Shown: positions 55,256 to 64,000, counted from the first letter of the stretch. The stretch is DNA of 64,000 nt from Pacificoceanicola onchidii (GCF_004804335.1 NZ_SRXY01000003.1:434001-498000); one strand, 5' to 3'. Notes: generated from the letters alone by a model not told the origin. Numbers and translations: made by a program.

Positions 55256-56482
55256 TTACTGAAGGAAGCCTTTTTCTTTGGCAGCCGCGGTGTAGGCGGC
55301 TTCAACATCGGCCAGCGCCTGCTCGGCGCTTTCCTTGCCCTGCATGAAGTCAGACAGCTCCGCACCCAGAGCGGTGTGCATCAGGCCCTGGTAGGGCAGC
55401 ATCGGGTAAGGCACGGCGTTCATGTTGGCCGCAGCAAAGACACCCACGGCGGCGTCTGTCGGCTCGTAGCCATCGATCAGCCAGACGGCCAGAGGCGTCA
55501 TCTCGTCATCAAGACGGTCCGGGCTGATGCCGTTCATCATGGCAAGGAAGGTCGCTTCGGCTTCGGCCTCGGGGATGTTCTTGGCCACGGTCCAGCCGTC
55601 CCACCACAAGGTGGTTGCCGGGGTGTCACCACCCGCGACGGTCATCGGCGCGGCGAGAGTTGTGGTGGCCACAACTTCCGGGGTGGACTGCTCAGGATCC
55701 TTGAGCGGACCCATGCGCGAGCCCCACATGTTCATCATGGCGACGTTGCCCGCTTTCCACTCTGCCGAGGTGGCGTTGGAATCGTGGGTCAGGAAGTCGG
55801 GGTTCATGTACTCGCTCAGCGCCTTCATCATCTCAAGCGCGGCGACACCGGTTTCGTTGTTCACGGTCGGCGTTGCACTGCCTGCCTCGAAGAACGCACC
55901 GCCATGGCCGATGTACATGTTGGTGAATTCCTGAGCGAGGTTCCAACCGGAGGCATAGGCGCCGCCCAGCGGGTACTCCAGCAGGCCTTTGTCGCGGATC
56001 ATTTTCGCGCCGGCCAGCATGTCTTCGTAGGTCTTCGGCGGCTCGATCCCGGCCTGCTCCAGAATGTCGGAGCGATAAACGAGATGCTGCGCGTTTGCCA
56101 TGAAGGCAACCGCCATGACCTGTCCGTTGACGGTGATCAGCTGGTTCTTCTTCAGCGCGCCACCGTGCTTGGCGACCAGATCGTCAAGCGGACGGATGAC
56201 GTCTTCGTTCATCAGCGCAACGATGGAACTGTTGGCGATAATCGCGGAGGTGTATTCCGCCGGGTTGCCCTGCATGCCTGCGAGGTTGATCTTCTGGTGG
56301 TCAGCGGTCAGGTTCGCTTCCACTTCGCCGCCGGCGCAAGCCTTGGCGCCGTCTGCAACGGCGTGGATAGCCGGGAACTCGTTGCCCACGATGGACACGC
56401 GTGCGGAAATCTCGCACGCCATGGCGGTGGTTCCCGCCAGGGCCGACATGACGCCAGCCATTGCTACTGTTCTGAGGAACAT
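55256..56482 (-). CDS. ABC transporter substrate-binding protein, family 1
   Basis: 408 residues with a signal peptide (MFLRTVAMAGVMSALAGTTAMA). The maltose/glycerol-3-phosphate-type (family 1) binding fold is recognisable by PLDDLVAKHGG, NGQVMAVAFMANAQHLVYRSDIL and the tail AYTAAAKEKGFLQ. GGGAGAAG lies before the ATG. It captures the unknown substrate in the periplasm. Three hairpins lie between this gene and the ATPase. Confidence 0.92.
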   Translation of the reverse strand: MFLRTVAMAGVMSALAGTTAMACEISARVSIVGNEFPAIHAVADGAKACAGGEVEANLTADHQKINLAGMQGNPAEYTSAIIANSSIVALMNEDVIRPLDDLVAKHGGALKKNQLITVNGQVMAVAFMANAQHLVYRSDILEQAGIEPPKTYEDMLAGAKMIRDKGLLEYPLGGAYASGWNLAQEFTNMYIGHGGAFFEAGSATPTVNNETGVAALEMMKALSEYMNPDFLTHDSNATSAEWKAGNVAMMNMWGSRMGPLKDPEQSTPEVVATTTLAAPMTVAGGDTPATTLWWDGWTVAKNIPEAEAEATFLAMMNGISPDRLDDEMTPLAVWLIDGYEPTDAAVGVFAAANMNAVPYPMLPYQGLMHTALGAELSDFMQGKESAEQALADVEAAYTAAAKEKGFLQ

Positions 56483-56505
56483 GTGATACTTCTCCCTGTT
56501 ATGCT

Positions 56506-56570
56506 GGATGCATCTTCGAAGCCTGCATCCGGTTTGTCCCGCCAAGGCGGGGAAGGGGGCCTTAGCCCCC
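56506..56570 (-). other. Three successive hairpins between the ATPase and binding-protein genes
   Basis: Inverted repeats GGATGCA/TGCATCC (56506-56530), CCCGCC/GGCGGG (56538-56551) and GGGGGC/GCCCCC (56555-56570). The last overlaps the ATPase stop. They could stabilise or process the mRNA so that binding protein is made in excess. Confidence 0.55.
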
Positions 56571-57611
56571 GACACGCTCACCTGTTTTCGCGTCAAACAA
56601 GTGGCAGTGATCTGTTGGAACGTGGATCGACACGGTTTCGCCGATCTCGGCCCGGTAATTCTTGTCGGCCTTTACACTGACAAGGGCACCGCCCACGCGG
56701 ACAGAGACCATTGTCGCCTCGCCCAGGAGTTCCATGGTGTAGATCGGACCGTTGATCTGGCCACCGCTTTCGACAACGCTGGCGTCTTCGGCACGGAATC
56801 CGAGTGTTACAGCACCATCGGGGGCCTGCAGCCCTTCGATGGCGGTGTATTCCGCCTCGAACTTGCCACCGGACATTTGTCCATCCACCAGGTTCATGGC
56901 CGGGTTGCCGATGAAGCTGGCCACAAAGGCGTTGGCGGGGCGGTCGTAGATTTCGGTCGGGGTGCCGACCTGCTGAACCAGCCCTTGCTTCATGACCACA
57001 ACGCGGTCCGCGAGGGTCATGGCCTCGATCTGGTCGTGGGTCACGTAGATGGTTGTAACCGCCAGTTCGTGGCTCAGGTTCTTGATCTGCGCGCGGGTCG
57101 AAACCCGCAGCTTGGCATCAAGGTTCGACAGCGGCTCGTCCATCAGGAAGACGTTCGGCTCTCGAACGATGGCGCGCGCAAGGGCGACGCGCTGACGCTG
57201 GCCACCTGAAAGCTCCGCAGGTTTGCGGTGCAGGAAGTCGTCAAGCTCCACCATGGCGGAGGCGCGGCGCACCTTTTCGTCGTGGGTCTTGGGATCGATC
57301 CCGCGCACCTTCAGCGGAAACCGGATGTTCTCGTAGACGTTCATATTCGGGTAAAGCGCGTAGCTCTGGAACACCATGGACACGTCGCGGTCCTTCGGCT
57401 CCATGTCATTGACCCGCGACCCGCCGATCAGGATATCGCCTTCGGTGGCATCTTCGAGGCCCGCGATCATCCGCATGGTCGTGGTCTTGCCACAGCCCGA
57501 CGGCCCCAGCAGGACCAGAAACTCGCGATCCGCGATGATCAGGTCGAAATTGTCGACACCAACAAAGCTGCCCCAGCGCTTCGACAAATTACGCAGTTGA
57601 ATCTCGGCCAT
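56562..57611 (-). CDS. Sugar-type ABC transporter ATPase (UgpC/MalK type)
   Basis: 349 residues from ATG 57611 after GGGGGAA. Walker A GPSGCGKT near 38, Q-loop, signature LSGGQRQR near 134, Walker B VFLMDEPLSNLD, then a C-terminal MOP/TOBE-type regulatory domain. It is the first gene of the minus-strand train, with both LacI-type operators just upstream. Confidence 0.95.
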   Translation of the reverse strand: MAEIQLRNLSKRWGSFVGVDNFDLIIADREFLVLLGPSGCGKTTTMRMIAGLEDATEGDILIGGSRVNDMEPKDRDVSMVFQSYALYPNMNVYENIRFPLKVRGIDPKTHDEKVRRASAMVELDDFLHRKPAELSGGQRQRVALARAIVREPNVFLMDEPLSNLDAKLRVSTRAQIKNLSHELAVTTIYVTHDQIEAMTLADRVVVMKQGLVQQVGTPTEIYDRPANAFVASFIGNPAMNLVDGQMSGGKFEAEYTAIEGLQAPDGAVTLGFRAEDASVVESGGQINGPIYTMELLGEATMVSVRVGGALVSVKADKNYRAEIGETVSIHVPTDHCHLFDAKTGERVGG

Positions 57612-57630
57612 TCGTTCCCCCGGGGCTGCC

Positions 57631-57648
57631 TTTGCATTCCTATGCAAA
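57631..57648. promoter_or_regulatory. LacI-type operator O1
   Basis: TTTGCATTCCTATGCAAA: inverted arms TTTGCAT / ATGCAAA around TCCT. It lies 20 bp before the ATPase start, in the 117-bp divergent gap. Confidence 0.75.
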
Positions 57649-57684
57649 ACCCTAGACGCGACCGCGACATTTTGGCAAGATGTT

Positions 57685-57702
57685 TTTGCAAACCTATGCA
57701 AC
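57685..57702. promoter_or_regulatory. LacI-type operator O2
   Basis: TTTGCAAACCTATGCAAC: same design as O1, identical at 15 of 18 positions. Centres are 54 bp apart, about five helical turns. It lies 27 bp before the start of the divergent NTF2-like gene. Confidence 0.72.
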
Positions 57703-57728
57703 ATCACCCCAACCCGACGGAAGAACAC

Positions 57729-58745
57729 ATGGCGGAAACTGATTTTCAGTCAGAAAAACAAGTGGTTCTGGATTTCTATTCAGAGCTGGACAAGGCCGCG
57801 CCCGACGCGCTTGGCGCAGTGATGGAGACCTTCTGTGCGCCTGATTTGGATTGGCGGGGCTTTCATCCGTTCCACGAGCAGACAGGGCCGGGAACTGTCG
57901 CCGAATCATTTTGGGTTCCGTTGCGGCAGGCACTGACGTCGATGCAGCGTCGGCTCGACGTCTTTATGGCGGGGCGCAATGCCATCGAAGGCGACGATGG
58001 CGTCTGGGTTGTCTCCATGGGGCATCTCATGGGCCTGTTCGATGCGCCGTGGCTTGGCATCCCGCCAACCGGCAAGATGGTGCTGCTGCGCTACTGTGCC
58101 TTTCACAAGGTCGAGGACGGGCGCATCACCGCCGAAGCGATGTATTTCGACATCCCGCACTTGATGATGCAGGCGGGTTTGCAGCCTTTCCCGGCGCAAA
58201 CTGCCGCGCATATGGTGCAACCGGGGCCGTTGACGCATGATGGCCTGCTCTTTGATGTGCAATCGCCGGAAGAAGGGGAGAAGACCCTCGCGGCAATCAA
58301 CTTCATGGTTCAGGACATCAAGACATGGACCGGCGGGAACAGTGAGCCGCTTGAGGACGAGCTGCGCAGATCCTGGACCGAAGACATGATTTGGTGGGGC
58401 CCGGCCGGGATCGGCGCGACCTACACCATTGAACGCTACGCCAAGCAGCACTCCGGCCCGTTCCGTGCCGGATTTGAGAAACGGATCTTTAACGGGCATG
58501 TGGCGAAAGTCGCGGAAGGGCACTATGGCGGCTTTTTCGGTTGGCCGAACCTGACGTTGACGCCAACGGGCGGCTTCATGGGGATGCCCGCGACCGGGAA
58601 ACCCGGCGACATGCGGGTGATCGACATTTACCGGCGCGAGGGCGACAAACTGGCGGAGAACTGGATCTTCATCGACCTGTTGCACTTCTGGAACCAGCAG
58701 GGGCTGGATGTTCTGGGGCGCATTCCTCTGATGAAGACGCCCTAG
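57729..58745 (+). CDS. Double NTF2-like (SnoaL-type) protein, member 4
   Basis: 338 residues, two NTF2 folds, paired by sequence with the 50901 protein. GGAAGAA precedes the ATG at 57729; an upstream in-frame ATG at 57696 lies inside O2 and lacks a ribosome site. It is transcribed divergently from the ABC operon, so both directions can respond to one LacI protein. Its stop overlaps the stop of the convergent sulfotransferase gene. Confidence 0.85.
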   Translation: MAETDFQSEKQVVLDFYSELDKAAPDALGAVMETFCAPDLDWRGFHPFHEQTGPGTVAESFWVPLRQALTSMQRRLDVFMAGRNAIEGDDGVWVVSMGHLMGLFDAPWLGIPPTGKMVLLRYCAFHKVEDGRITAEAMYFDIPHLMMQAGLQPFPAQTAAHMVQPGPLTHDGLLFDVQSPEEGEKTLAAINFMVQDIKTWTGGNSEPLEDELRRSWTEDMIWWGPAGIGATYTIERYAKQHSGPFRAGFEKRIFNGHVAKVAEGHYGGFFGWPNLTLTPTGGFMGMPATGKPGDMRVIDIYRREGDKLAENWIFIDLLHFWNQQGLDVLGRIPLMKTP

Positions 58746-59335
58746 AGTGCGCGCTCCCAGGCTTCGAAATCCGCCGCGCATTTGCGGCGGAGCTTCGCTT
58801 CGGTCTCGTCTGACAGGCTCAGATCGCGCCGGGGTGAGACGTTTTCGCGGGGTAGGTCTATGGCGATCCCCAAACGATCCTGCATGAAATCGATCAACCC
58901 GGCCTGATTCTCATACTTGAACAAATGGCTGACCGAGATGCCGTTGGGGCGCGGCTCTATGAACTTGGCCTGACTGCCGACATTGGCAAAAGGCGGACGT
59001 TCTCCGGTGGAATAAGCCTGGCAGAATGCATCGAATGTCATGCCTCGCGTGGATGTCGGTTTGCCTTCGAGAAAGCCACGCTGGCGGTACCGATACCAGG
59101 ATCCCAGCCAGGAAATCGGCTCTCGCACCACGGCCAGAAGCTCCATGTCCGGCGCGCCCATCTTGTCATACATGGGCCGGAAAAAGCGGTTATAGCGGTA
59201 AACCGGCGCATGTTTCAGCTCCGGCGGATCGAGCACCGTCATCGACGCAAATGGCAAAAGCGCGTTCTCCCACGCCGATGTTCCCGTCTTGGGAACCGCC
59301 AGAAACACCAGCCGCGCTTTCCAGAAAACCAGCAT
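58742..59335 (-). CDS. Sulfotransferase-family protein
   Basis: 197 residues from ATG 59335. PAPS-binding motif VPKTGTSAWENAL (5'-phosphosulfate loop) near 12-24 and VVREPISWLGSWYRYR near 73-88. The acceptor is unknown. It may modify lipids, glycans or small molecules. An ATG at 59374 would add 13 residues with little similarity. Confidence 0.82.
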   Translation of the reverse strand: MLVFWKARLVFLAVPKTGTSAWENALLPFASMTVLDPPELKHAPVYRYNRFFRPMYDKMGAPDMELLAVVREPISWLGSWYRYRQRGFLEGKPTSTRGMTFDAFCQAYSTGERPPFANVGSQAKFIEPRPNGISVSHLFKYENQAGLIDFMQDRLGIAIDLPRENVSPRRDLSLSDETEAKLRRKCAADFEAWERAL

Positions 59336-59451
59336 TTCCAATCCCTTCGGCGGTGCTTCTTCTTGGTAAACCAAGTTTTAACCGTACGCGGCCAGACTGA
59401 GAAGAGTAAGATTTAACTTGAAATGTTCTCGTTTTGATCGCATAGCATTGA

Positions 59452-59466
59452 GAACAAGGCGAGAAC
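59452..59466. promoter_or_regulatory. Alphaproteobacterial LexA (SOS) box of recA
   Basis: GAAC-N7-GAAC, the reverse complement of GTTC-N7-GTTC. It lies 50 bp before the recA start. An imperfect second site (GTTC-N7-GATC) is at 59425-59439. Confidence 0.8.
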
Positions 59467-59516
59467 AAATGCAGTGATTGCCGCGATCGGTGGCGTGTGA
59501 AATAAGGACGGAAGTG

Positions 59517-60587
59517 ATGGCAACGGCAGATCTCCTGACCATGGATTCCAAGAAAAAAGCAGATAAGCAAAAGGCGCTCGACAGCGCTCTGGCCCAGATC
59601 GAACGGCAGTTCGGCAAGGGCTCGATCATGAAACTCGGTGGCGAAAACGCCATGCGGGACATCGAGGCAACCTCGACCGGCTCACTCGGCCTCGACATTG
59701 CGCTTGGCATTGGCGGGTTGCCGAAAGGGCGGATCATCGAGATCTACGGGCCGGAAAGCTCGGGTAAAACAACGCTGACGCTTCATGCCATTGCTGAAGA
59801 ACAGAAAAAGGGCGGTGTTTGCGCCTTTGTGGACGCCGAGCACGCGCTTGATCCGGCCTATGCCAAGAAGCTCGGCGTAGATCTGGATGAGCTGCTGATT
59901 TCGCAGCCAGACACGGGCGAACAGGCGCTTGAGATCACCGATACGCTTGTGCGTTCCGGCGCGGTGAATCTTGTGGTGGTCGACTCGGTCGCGGCTTTGA
60001 CGCCGAAGTCCGAGCTTGAAGGTGACATGGGTGACAGCAGCGTGGGGGTGCATGCCCGCCTGATGTCGCAGGCCATGCGCAAACTGACCGGCTCCATTTC
60101 CCGCACGAATTGCATGGTGATCTTCATCAACCAGATTCGCATGAAGATCGGCGTGATGTTCGGCTCGCCCGAAACGACGACCGGCGGTAACGCGCTGAAG
60201 TTCTACTCCTCTGTCCGTCTCGATATTCGCCGCATCGGCGCAATCAAGGATCGCGATGAGGTGGTCGGCAACGCGACGCGTGTGAAAGTTGTGAAGAACA
60301 AGGTGGCGCCGCCGTTCAAGCAGGTCGAGTTCGACATCATGTATGGCGAAGGGATTTCCAAGACCGGTGAGCTGATTGACCTGGGGGTCAAGGCCGGCGT
60401 CGTGGAGAAGTCCGGGGCCTGGTATTCCTATGGGGACGAACGGATCGGGCAGGGGCGCGAGAACGTGAAGAACTTCCTGAAGGAAAACACGCAGATTTCG
60501 CTTGAGATCGAAGACAAGATCCGCGCGGCGCATGGTCTTGAGTTTGACATGGACCGCGATGATCCGGATATGATCGACGACGATTGA
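59517..60587 (+). CDS. recA: Recombinase RecA
   Basis: 356 residues. Walker A GPESSGKT is near 78-85, the MAW-type L1/L2 loops are in place, and the acidic tail ([13 protein letters not shown]) is typical. The start at 59517 gives the usual alphaproteobacterial N terminus ([27 protein letters not shown] follows). Needed for homologous recombination and LexA self-cleavage. A LexA box precedes it and a strong terminator follows. Confidence 0.98.
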   Translation: MATADLLTMDSKKKADKQKALDSALAQIERQFGKGSIMKLGGENAMRDIEATSTGSLGLDIALGIGGLPKGRIIEIYGPESSGKTTLTLHAIAEEQKKGGVCAFVDAEHALDPAYAKKLGVDLDELLISQPDTGEQALEITDTLVRSGAVNLVVVDSVAALTPKSELEGDMGDSSVGVHARLMSQAMRKLTGSISRTNCMVIFINQIRMKIGVMFGSPETTTGGNALKFYSSVRLDIRRIGAIKDRDEVVGNATRVKVVKNKVAPPFKQVEFDIMYGEGISKTGELIDLGVKAGVVEKSGAWYSYGDERIGQGRENVKNFLKENTQISLEIEDKIRAAHGLEFDMDRDDPDMIDDD

Positions 60588-60611
60588 TCGCCCCAGACCT
60601 GGGATTGAGAA

Positions 60612-60637
60612 GGGGCGCCGTTGGGTGCCCCTTTTTT
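60612..60637 (+). terminator. Terminator of recA
   Basis: GGGGCGCC / GGTGCCCC stem (one G-T pair), loop GTTG, then T6. Confidence 0.85.
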
Positions 60638-60672
60638 GGTTTTGCGCCGTGCCTTGCACGTCGCCGGGGCAG

Positions 60673-60733
60673 GGGCGTTGCCCCTCTTGGCCGTTGGCCA
60701 ATTCACCCCAGGATATTTTGAGCACAAAGAAAC
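60673..60733 (+). repeat. Intergenic hairpin repeat, family A, copy 3
   Basis: GTTGCCCC block, hairpin TTGGCC-GTT-GGCCAA, then CCCCAGGATATTTTG and CACAAAGAAAC. It lies between the recA terminator and alaS, pointing to alaS. Confidence 0.8.
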
Positions 60734-60831
60734 ATGGTGCGCGTTTCGATCCGGCGCAGCTTATGGACAGCCGCCGCGCGTGGGGATAAACCCGGGCGAA
60801 CCGTTTTTTGCCCGAGAAGAGGCCGCCGCTC

Positions 60832-63507
60832 ATGCCAAGTCTGAACGACATTCGTTCCACCTTTCTGAACTACTTCGAAAAGCAGGGTCACCAGATCGTC
60901 CCGTCGAGCCCGCTCGTGCCGCGAAACGATCCGACCCTGATGTTCGTCAACTCCGGCATGGTGCAGTTCAAGAACTGTTTCACTGGTGTGGAAACGCGCG
61001 ATTACAAGCGCGCAACAACGGCGCAGAAATGTGTACGCGCGGGCGGTAAACACAACGATCTCGACAACGTTGGGTACACGGCGCGGCACCATACGTTCTT
61101 TGAAATGCTGGGGAATTTTTCCTTTGGCGATTACTTCAAGGACGATGCAATTCCGTTTGCCTGGGAGCTTGTGACCAAAGAGTTCGGGCTTGATCCGTCA
61201 CGTCTTTATACGACGGTCTATCACACCGATGACGAGGCGTTTGAGATCTGGAAAAAGGTTGGTGTCCCGGAGGACCGGATCATTCGGATCGCAACCTCTG
61301 ACAACTTCTGGCAGATGGGGCCCACCGGCCCCTGCGGTCCGTGCACCGAGATTTTCTATGATCACGGCGATCACATCTGGGGCGGCCCTCCGGGAAGCCC
61401 TGAGGAGGATGGCGATCGCTTCATCGAGATCTGGAACGTGGTTTTTATGCAGAACGAGCAGTTCGAAGACGGCAGCATGAAGGCGCTCGACATGCAGTCG
61501 ATCGACACCGGCATGGGGCTGGAGCGGATCGGCGCGCTGCTGCAAGGCAGCCACGACAACTATGACACGGACACCATGCGTGCGCTGATCGAGGCCTCTG
61601 CCCATGCGACCAGCGCCGATCCTGATGGGCCGGGCAAGATGCACCACCGGGTGATCGCGGATCACCTGCGCTCGACCTCGTTCCTGATTGCCGATGGTGT
61701 GATGCCGTCGAATGATGGGCGCGGTTACGTGCTGCGGCGGATCATGCGGCGGGCGATGCGGCATGCGCATTTGCTGGGCGCACAGGATCCGGTCATGCAC
61801 AAGCTGGTTCAGAGCCTTGTTACGCAAATGGGCGCGGCCTATCCGGAGTTGGGGCAGGCTCAGGCGCTTATCGAAGAGACGCTGGAGAACGAAGAGAAGC
61901 GGTTCAAGCAGACGCTGGATCGTGGTCTCAAGCTGCTGGATGATGAACTGGACGGGTTGGCCGACGGCGCGCCGCTCCCGGGCGCGGCGGCGTTCAAGCT
62001 CTATGACACCTATGGGTTCCCGCTCGATCTGACGCAGGATGCGCTGCGCGAGAAGGGGCGTGAAGTCGACACCGATGGTTTTGATGCGGCCATGGCCGAG
62101 CAGAAGGCCAAGGCGCGTGCGGCCTGGGCTGGCTCTGGTGAAGCCGCGGATGGCGCTGTCTGGTTCGAGATTGCCGATCAGCATGGGGCGACGGATTTTC
62201 TCGGCTATGACACGGAGGCTGCCGAAGGTCAGGTTCTGGCTCTGGTCCAGGAGGGCGTGCTGGTTGATGACATCGCGGAAGGCGCGAGCGGTTGGGCCGT
62301 ACTTAACCAAACGCCGTTTTATGGTGAGAGCGGCGGTCAGGTCGGGGACACCGGCTGGCTGCGGCGTCTGGAAAACGAGGATGAAAGCGCAGATGTAACC
62401 GACGCCCAGAAGATGGGCGGCGGCGCGGTCATTGCGCATCACATCACTGTCACGCGCGGCGCAATCAAGCGCGGCGATGCGGTGGCGCTGGAGGTTGATC
62501 ACGGTCGGCGGGGGGCGATCCGGGCGAACCATTCGGCCACCCACCTACTGCACGAAGCCCTGCGCGAAGCGCTTGGGGACCACGTGGCGCAACGCGGGTC
62601 TTTGAACGCGCCGGATCGTCTGCGGTTCGACTTTTCTCATGGCAAGGCGCTGAGCGCCGAAGAAATGCGATCGGTCGAGAAGGACGTGAACGCCTATATC
62701 CGCCAGAACAGCGCGGTCAGCACCCGGATCATGACGCCGGACGATGCGCGTGCGCTTGGCGCGCAGGCGCTCTTTGGCGAGAAGTACGGCGACGAGGTCC
62801 GCGTGGTGTCTATGGGCACTCTGCGCGGCTCGGGCAAGGGCACCGATGGGGATACCTACTCGCTGGAGCTTTGTGGCGGCACCCATGTCCGCCAAACCGG
62901 TGACATCGGCGCGTTTGTTCTGCAAAGCGACAGCGCGTCGAGCGCGGGTGTGCGCCGGATCGAGGCGCTGACCGGAGAGGCCGCTCTCGCGTATCTTGGC
63001 GATCAGGACAACCGTTTGAGCGAAGTGGCCGGTGTGTTGAAGACACAGGCCGCCGAGGTGCCGGCGCGGGTCAAGGCGCTGCTGGATGAGCGCAAGAAGC
63101 TGGAGAACGAGGTTGCCAACCTGCGCCGTGAACTGGCGATGGCGGGTGGTGCAGGTCAGGGCGGCGGCTCGGACGAGCGTGAGATTGGCGGTGTGAAGTT
63201 CGTCGCTCAGGTGCTCACTGGCGTGACCGGCAAGGATCTTCCGCCGCTGATTGATGAGCACAAGGGCCGCCTTGGCTCTGGCGCGGTTCTTCTGATTGCG
63301 GATGCGGGTGGCAAGGCCGCGGTGGCTGCCGGGGTGACCGAGGATCTGAAAGGCACGCTGTCCGCTGTTGATCTGGTAAAGGCGGCCGTGGCTGAACTGG
63401 GCGGCAAGGGCGGCGGCGGTCGTCCGGACATGGCTCAGGGCGGCGGACCTTCGGTGGAGAACGCCGAAGCTGCGATCAAGGCAGCAGAAGCCGTTATCAG
63501 CAGTTGA
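60832..63507 (+). CDS. alaS: Alanine--tRNA ligase
   Basis: 891 residues from ATG 60832, the typical start ([19 protein letters not shown]). Class II catalytic core motifs [18 protein letters not shown] near 80-97 and DTGMGLERI near 225. The editing domain has the Zn-type motif [12 protein letters not shown] near 564 with [13 protein letters not shown] near 680. The C-terminal oligomerisation and tRNA-binding part is present, including a glycine-rich GGKGGGG stretch near the end. Cytosolic. Confidence 0.98.
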   Translation: MPSLNDIRSTFLNYFEKQGHQIVPSSPLVPRNDPTLMFVNSGMVQFKNCFTGVETRDYKRATTAQKCVRAGGKHNDLDNVGYTARHHTFFEMLGNFSFGDYFKDDAIPFAWELVTKEFGLDPSRLYTTVYHTDDEAFEIWKKVGVPEDRIIRIATSDNFWQMGPTGPCGPCTEIFYDHGDHIWGGPPGSPEEDGDRFIEIWNVVFMQNEQFEDGSMKALDMQSIDTGMGLERIGALLQGSHDNYDTDTMRALIEASAHATSADPDGPGKMHHRVIADHLRSTSFLIADGVMPSNDGRGYVLRRIMRRAMRHAHLLGAQDPVMHKLVQSLVTQMGAAYPELGQAQALIEETLENEEKRFKQTLDRGLKLLDDELDGLADGAPLPGAAAFKLYDTYGFPLDLTQDALREKGREVDTDGFDAAMAEQKAKARAAWAGSGEAADGAVWFEIADQHGATDFLGYDTEAAEGQVLALVQEGVLVDDIAEGASGWAVLNQTPFYGESGGQVGDTGWLRRLENEDESADVTDAQKMGGGAVIAHHITVTRGAIKRGDAVALEVDHGRRGAIRANHSATHLLHEALREALGDHVAQRGSLNAPDRLRFDFSHGKALSAEEMRSVEKDVNAYIRQNSAVSTRIMTPDDARALGAQALFGEKYGDEVRVVSMGTLRGSGKGTDGDTYSLELCGGTHVRQTGDIGAFVLQSDSASSAGVRRIEALTGEAALAYLGDQDNRLSEVAGVLKTQAAEVPARVKALLDERKKLENEVANLRRELAMAGGAGQGGGSDEREIGGVKFVAQVLTGVTGKDLPPLIDEHKGRLGSGAVLLIADAGGKAAVAAGVTEDLKGTLSAVDLVKAAVAELGGKGGGGRPDMAQGGGPSVENAEAAIKAAEAVISS

Positions 63508-63514
63508 GCATGAG

Positions 63515-63557
63515 GCCCCGGGTCAGGCCCGGGGCAGGCTCCCGGACCACGTCCGGG
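63515..63557 (+). repeat. Intergenic hairpin repeat, family B, copy 2
   Basis: Hairpin GCCCCGGG / CCCGGGGC with loop TCAGG (63515-63535), followed by a second hairpin CCCGGAC / GTCCGGG (63541-63557). It sits between alaS and the DUF1330 gene. Confidence 0.75.
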
Positions 63558-63588
63558 GGCACGTTTCACGAACTGGAAAGGACCGGAT

Positions 63589-63876
63589 ATGCCCGCACTT
63601 TGGATTGCCCACGTCACCGTTACTGACGAAGAAGCATATGGAAAATATGCCAAACTTGCCGGTCCGGCGATTGCCGCGCATGGCGGCAGTTTTGTTGCGC
63701 GGGGCGGTCGTTATGTGCAGCTGGAAGGCAAGGATCGTCCGCGCAACGTTGTGGCAAAGTTTCCTTCTGTGGAAGAAGCGGTGGCTTGCTACCATTCGGA
63801 TGCCTACCAGGAGGCTTTGAGCCATGCGCGTGGGGCGTCCGAACGCGAGTTGCTGGTGGTTGAAACCAGCGAATAA
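63589..63876 (+). CDS. DUF1330 domain protein
   Basis: 95-residue single-domain protein of the ferredoxin-like dimeric barrel type. It begins with ALWIAHVTVTDEEAYGKYAKLAGPAI, and the FPSVEEAVACYHSDAYQEAL block is characteristic of DUF1330. Function unknown in the family. The ATG at 63589 has GAAAGGA about 8 bp upstream; the gene probably forms its own unit. Confidence 0.9.
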   Translation: MPALWIAHVTVTDEEAYGKYAKLAGPAIAAHGGSFVARGGRYVQLEGKDRPRNVVAKFPSVEEAVACYHSDAYQEALSHARGASERELLVVETSE

Positions 63877-63892
63877 TCAGGCGTAGGCCTGC

Positions 63893-63919
63893 GCCGCGCA
63901 CCGCTTTGCGGTACGCGGC
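63893..63919. terminator. Strong hairpin between convergent genes
   Basis: GCCGCGCACCGC / GCGGTACGCGGC, loop TTT, one G-T mismatch. No long T-run follows, so it is a terminator-like structure rather than a classical one. Confidence 0.5.
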
Positions 63920-63926
63920 AAATCGG

Positions 63927-64000
63927 TTAGTGGCGGTAACCGCACATCGCGTAGACCGTGACGCTGGCTTCCATGGCGCCGGTCGGACGGCCACTGCGAT
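63927..64000 (-). CDS. C-terminal end of an unidentified gene
   Basis: The visible minus-strand reading ends in SVTVYAMCGYRH and a TAA stop; the 5' part lies beyond the window. The other minus frames read as low-complexity Arg-rich sequence. The product cannot be identified. Confidence 0.35.
   Translation of the reverse strand, partial: RSGRPTGAMEASVTVYAMCGYRH

Noticed and set aside
42839-58745. Reading the cluster as histidine biosynthesis, because of the HisD-like gene
   Set aside because: No other his genes; transporter, SnoaL-like and LacI genes indicate catabolism.

Overview
The window is about 64 kb of GC-rich chromosome, almost fully coding, and looks like a marine Rhodobacteraceae (Roseobacter-group) alphaproteobacterium. 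The reasons are the nuo-birA-coaX-rnj gene order, a DksA without its zinc-finger cysteines, a COG3487-3490 imelysin cluster, Irr-like and FnrL-like boxes, a GTTC-N7-GTTC SOS box before recA, and many DUF2927/DUF1289/DUF1513-type proteins. I see no rRNA, transposase, prophage or CRISPR array. The genus is not determined.

Regions. 1-7 kb: end of the Complex I operon (nuoL, nuoM, nuoN), then birA, coaX and rnj. 7-17 kb: a DEAD-box helicase, a periplasmic cupin, two related glycosyltransferases, tgt, lon with a heat-shock-type promoter, and small secreted proteins. 17.4-18.2 kb: an HU-like protein and two valine tRNAs. 18.3-28.8 kb: an iron block, made of a DUF1513 protein, two imelysins, a di-haem oxidoreductase, TonB, two ExbD, ExbB, Dps, a DUF1289 protein and ChaN. 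Two IscR-like palindromes and one perfect Irr-type palindrome lie in it. 29-42.8 kb: a mixed accessory and housekeeping stretch with a chemoreceptor, CoxE-type VWA and MoxR proteins, a DUF2927 lipoprotein, two MauG/CcpA-type peroxidases (one with a perfect FNR box), dksA, an FAD monooxygenase and aroQ.

42.8-58.7 kb is the most unusual part. Fourteen genes run on the minus strand, many overlapping by 1-4 bp, with one divergent gene. They encode a complete sugar-type ABC importer, a histidinol-dehydrogenase-like enzyme, an SDR, a LacI regulator, four double-NTF2 (SnoaL-like) proteins (one of them divergent), an FMN-binding protein, a bicupin, a MetE-C-like methyltransferase, an alpha/beta hydrolase and an RraA-like aldolase. 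Two near-identical LacI-type operators sit in the divergent promoter region. I read this as an import and catabolism regulon for an unidentified compound, and it is my best candidate for an undescribed system.

58.7-64 kb: a sulfotransferase, recA, alaS, a DUF1330 protein and the end of one more gene. Two families of intergenic hairpin repeats recur. In both, the stem sequence changes between copies while pairing is kept.
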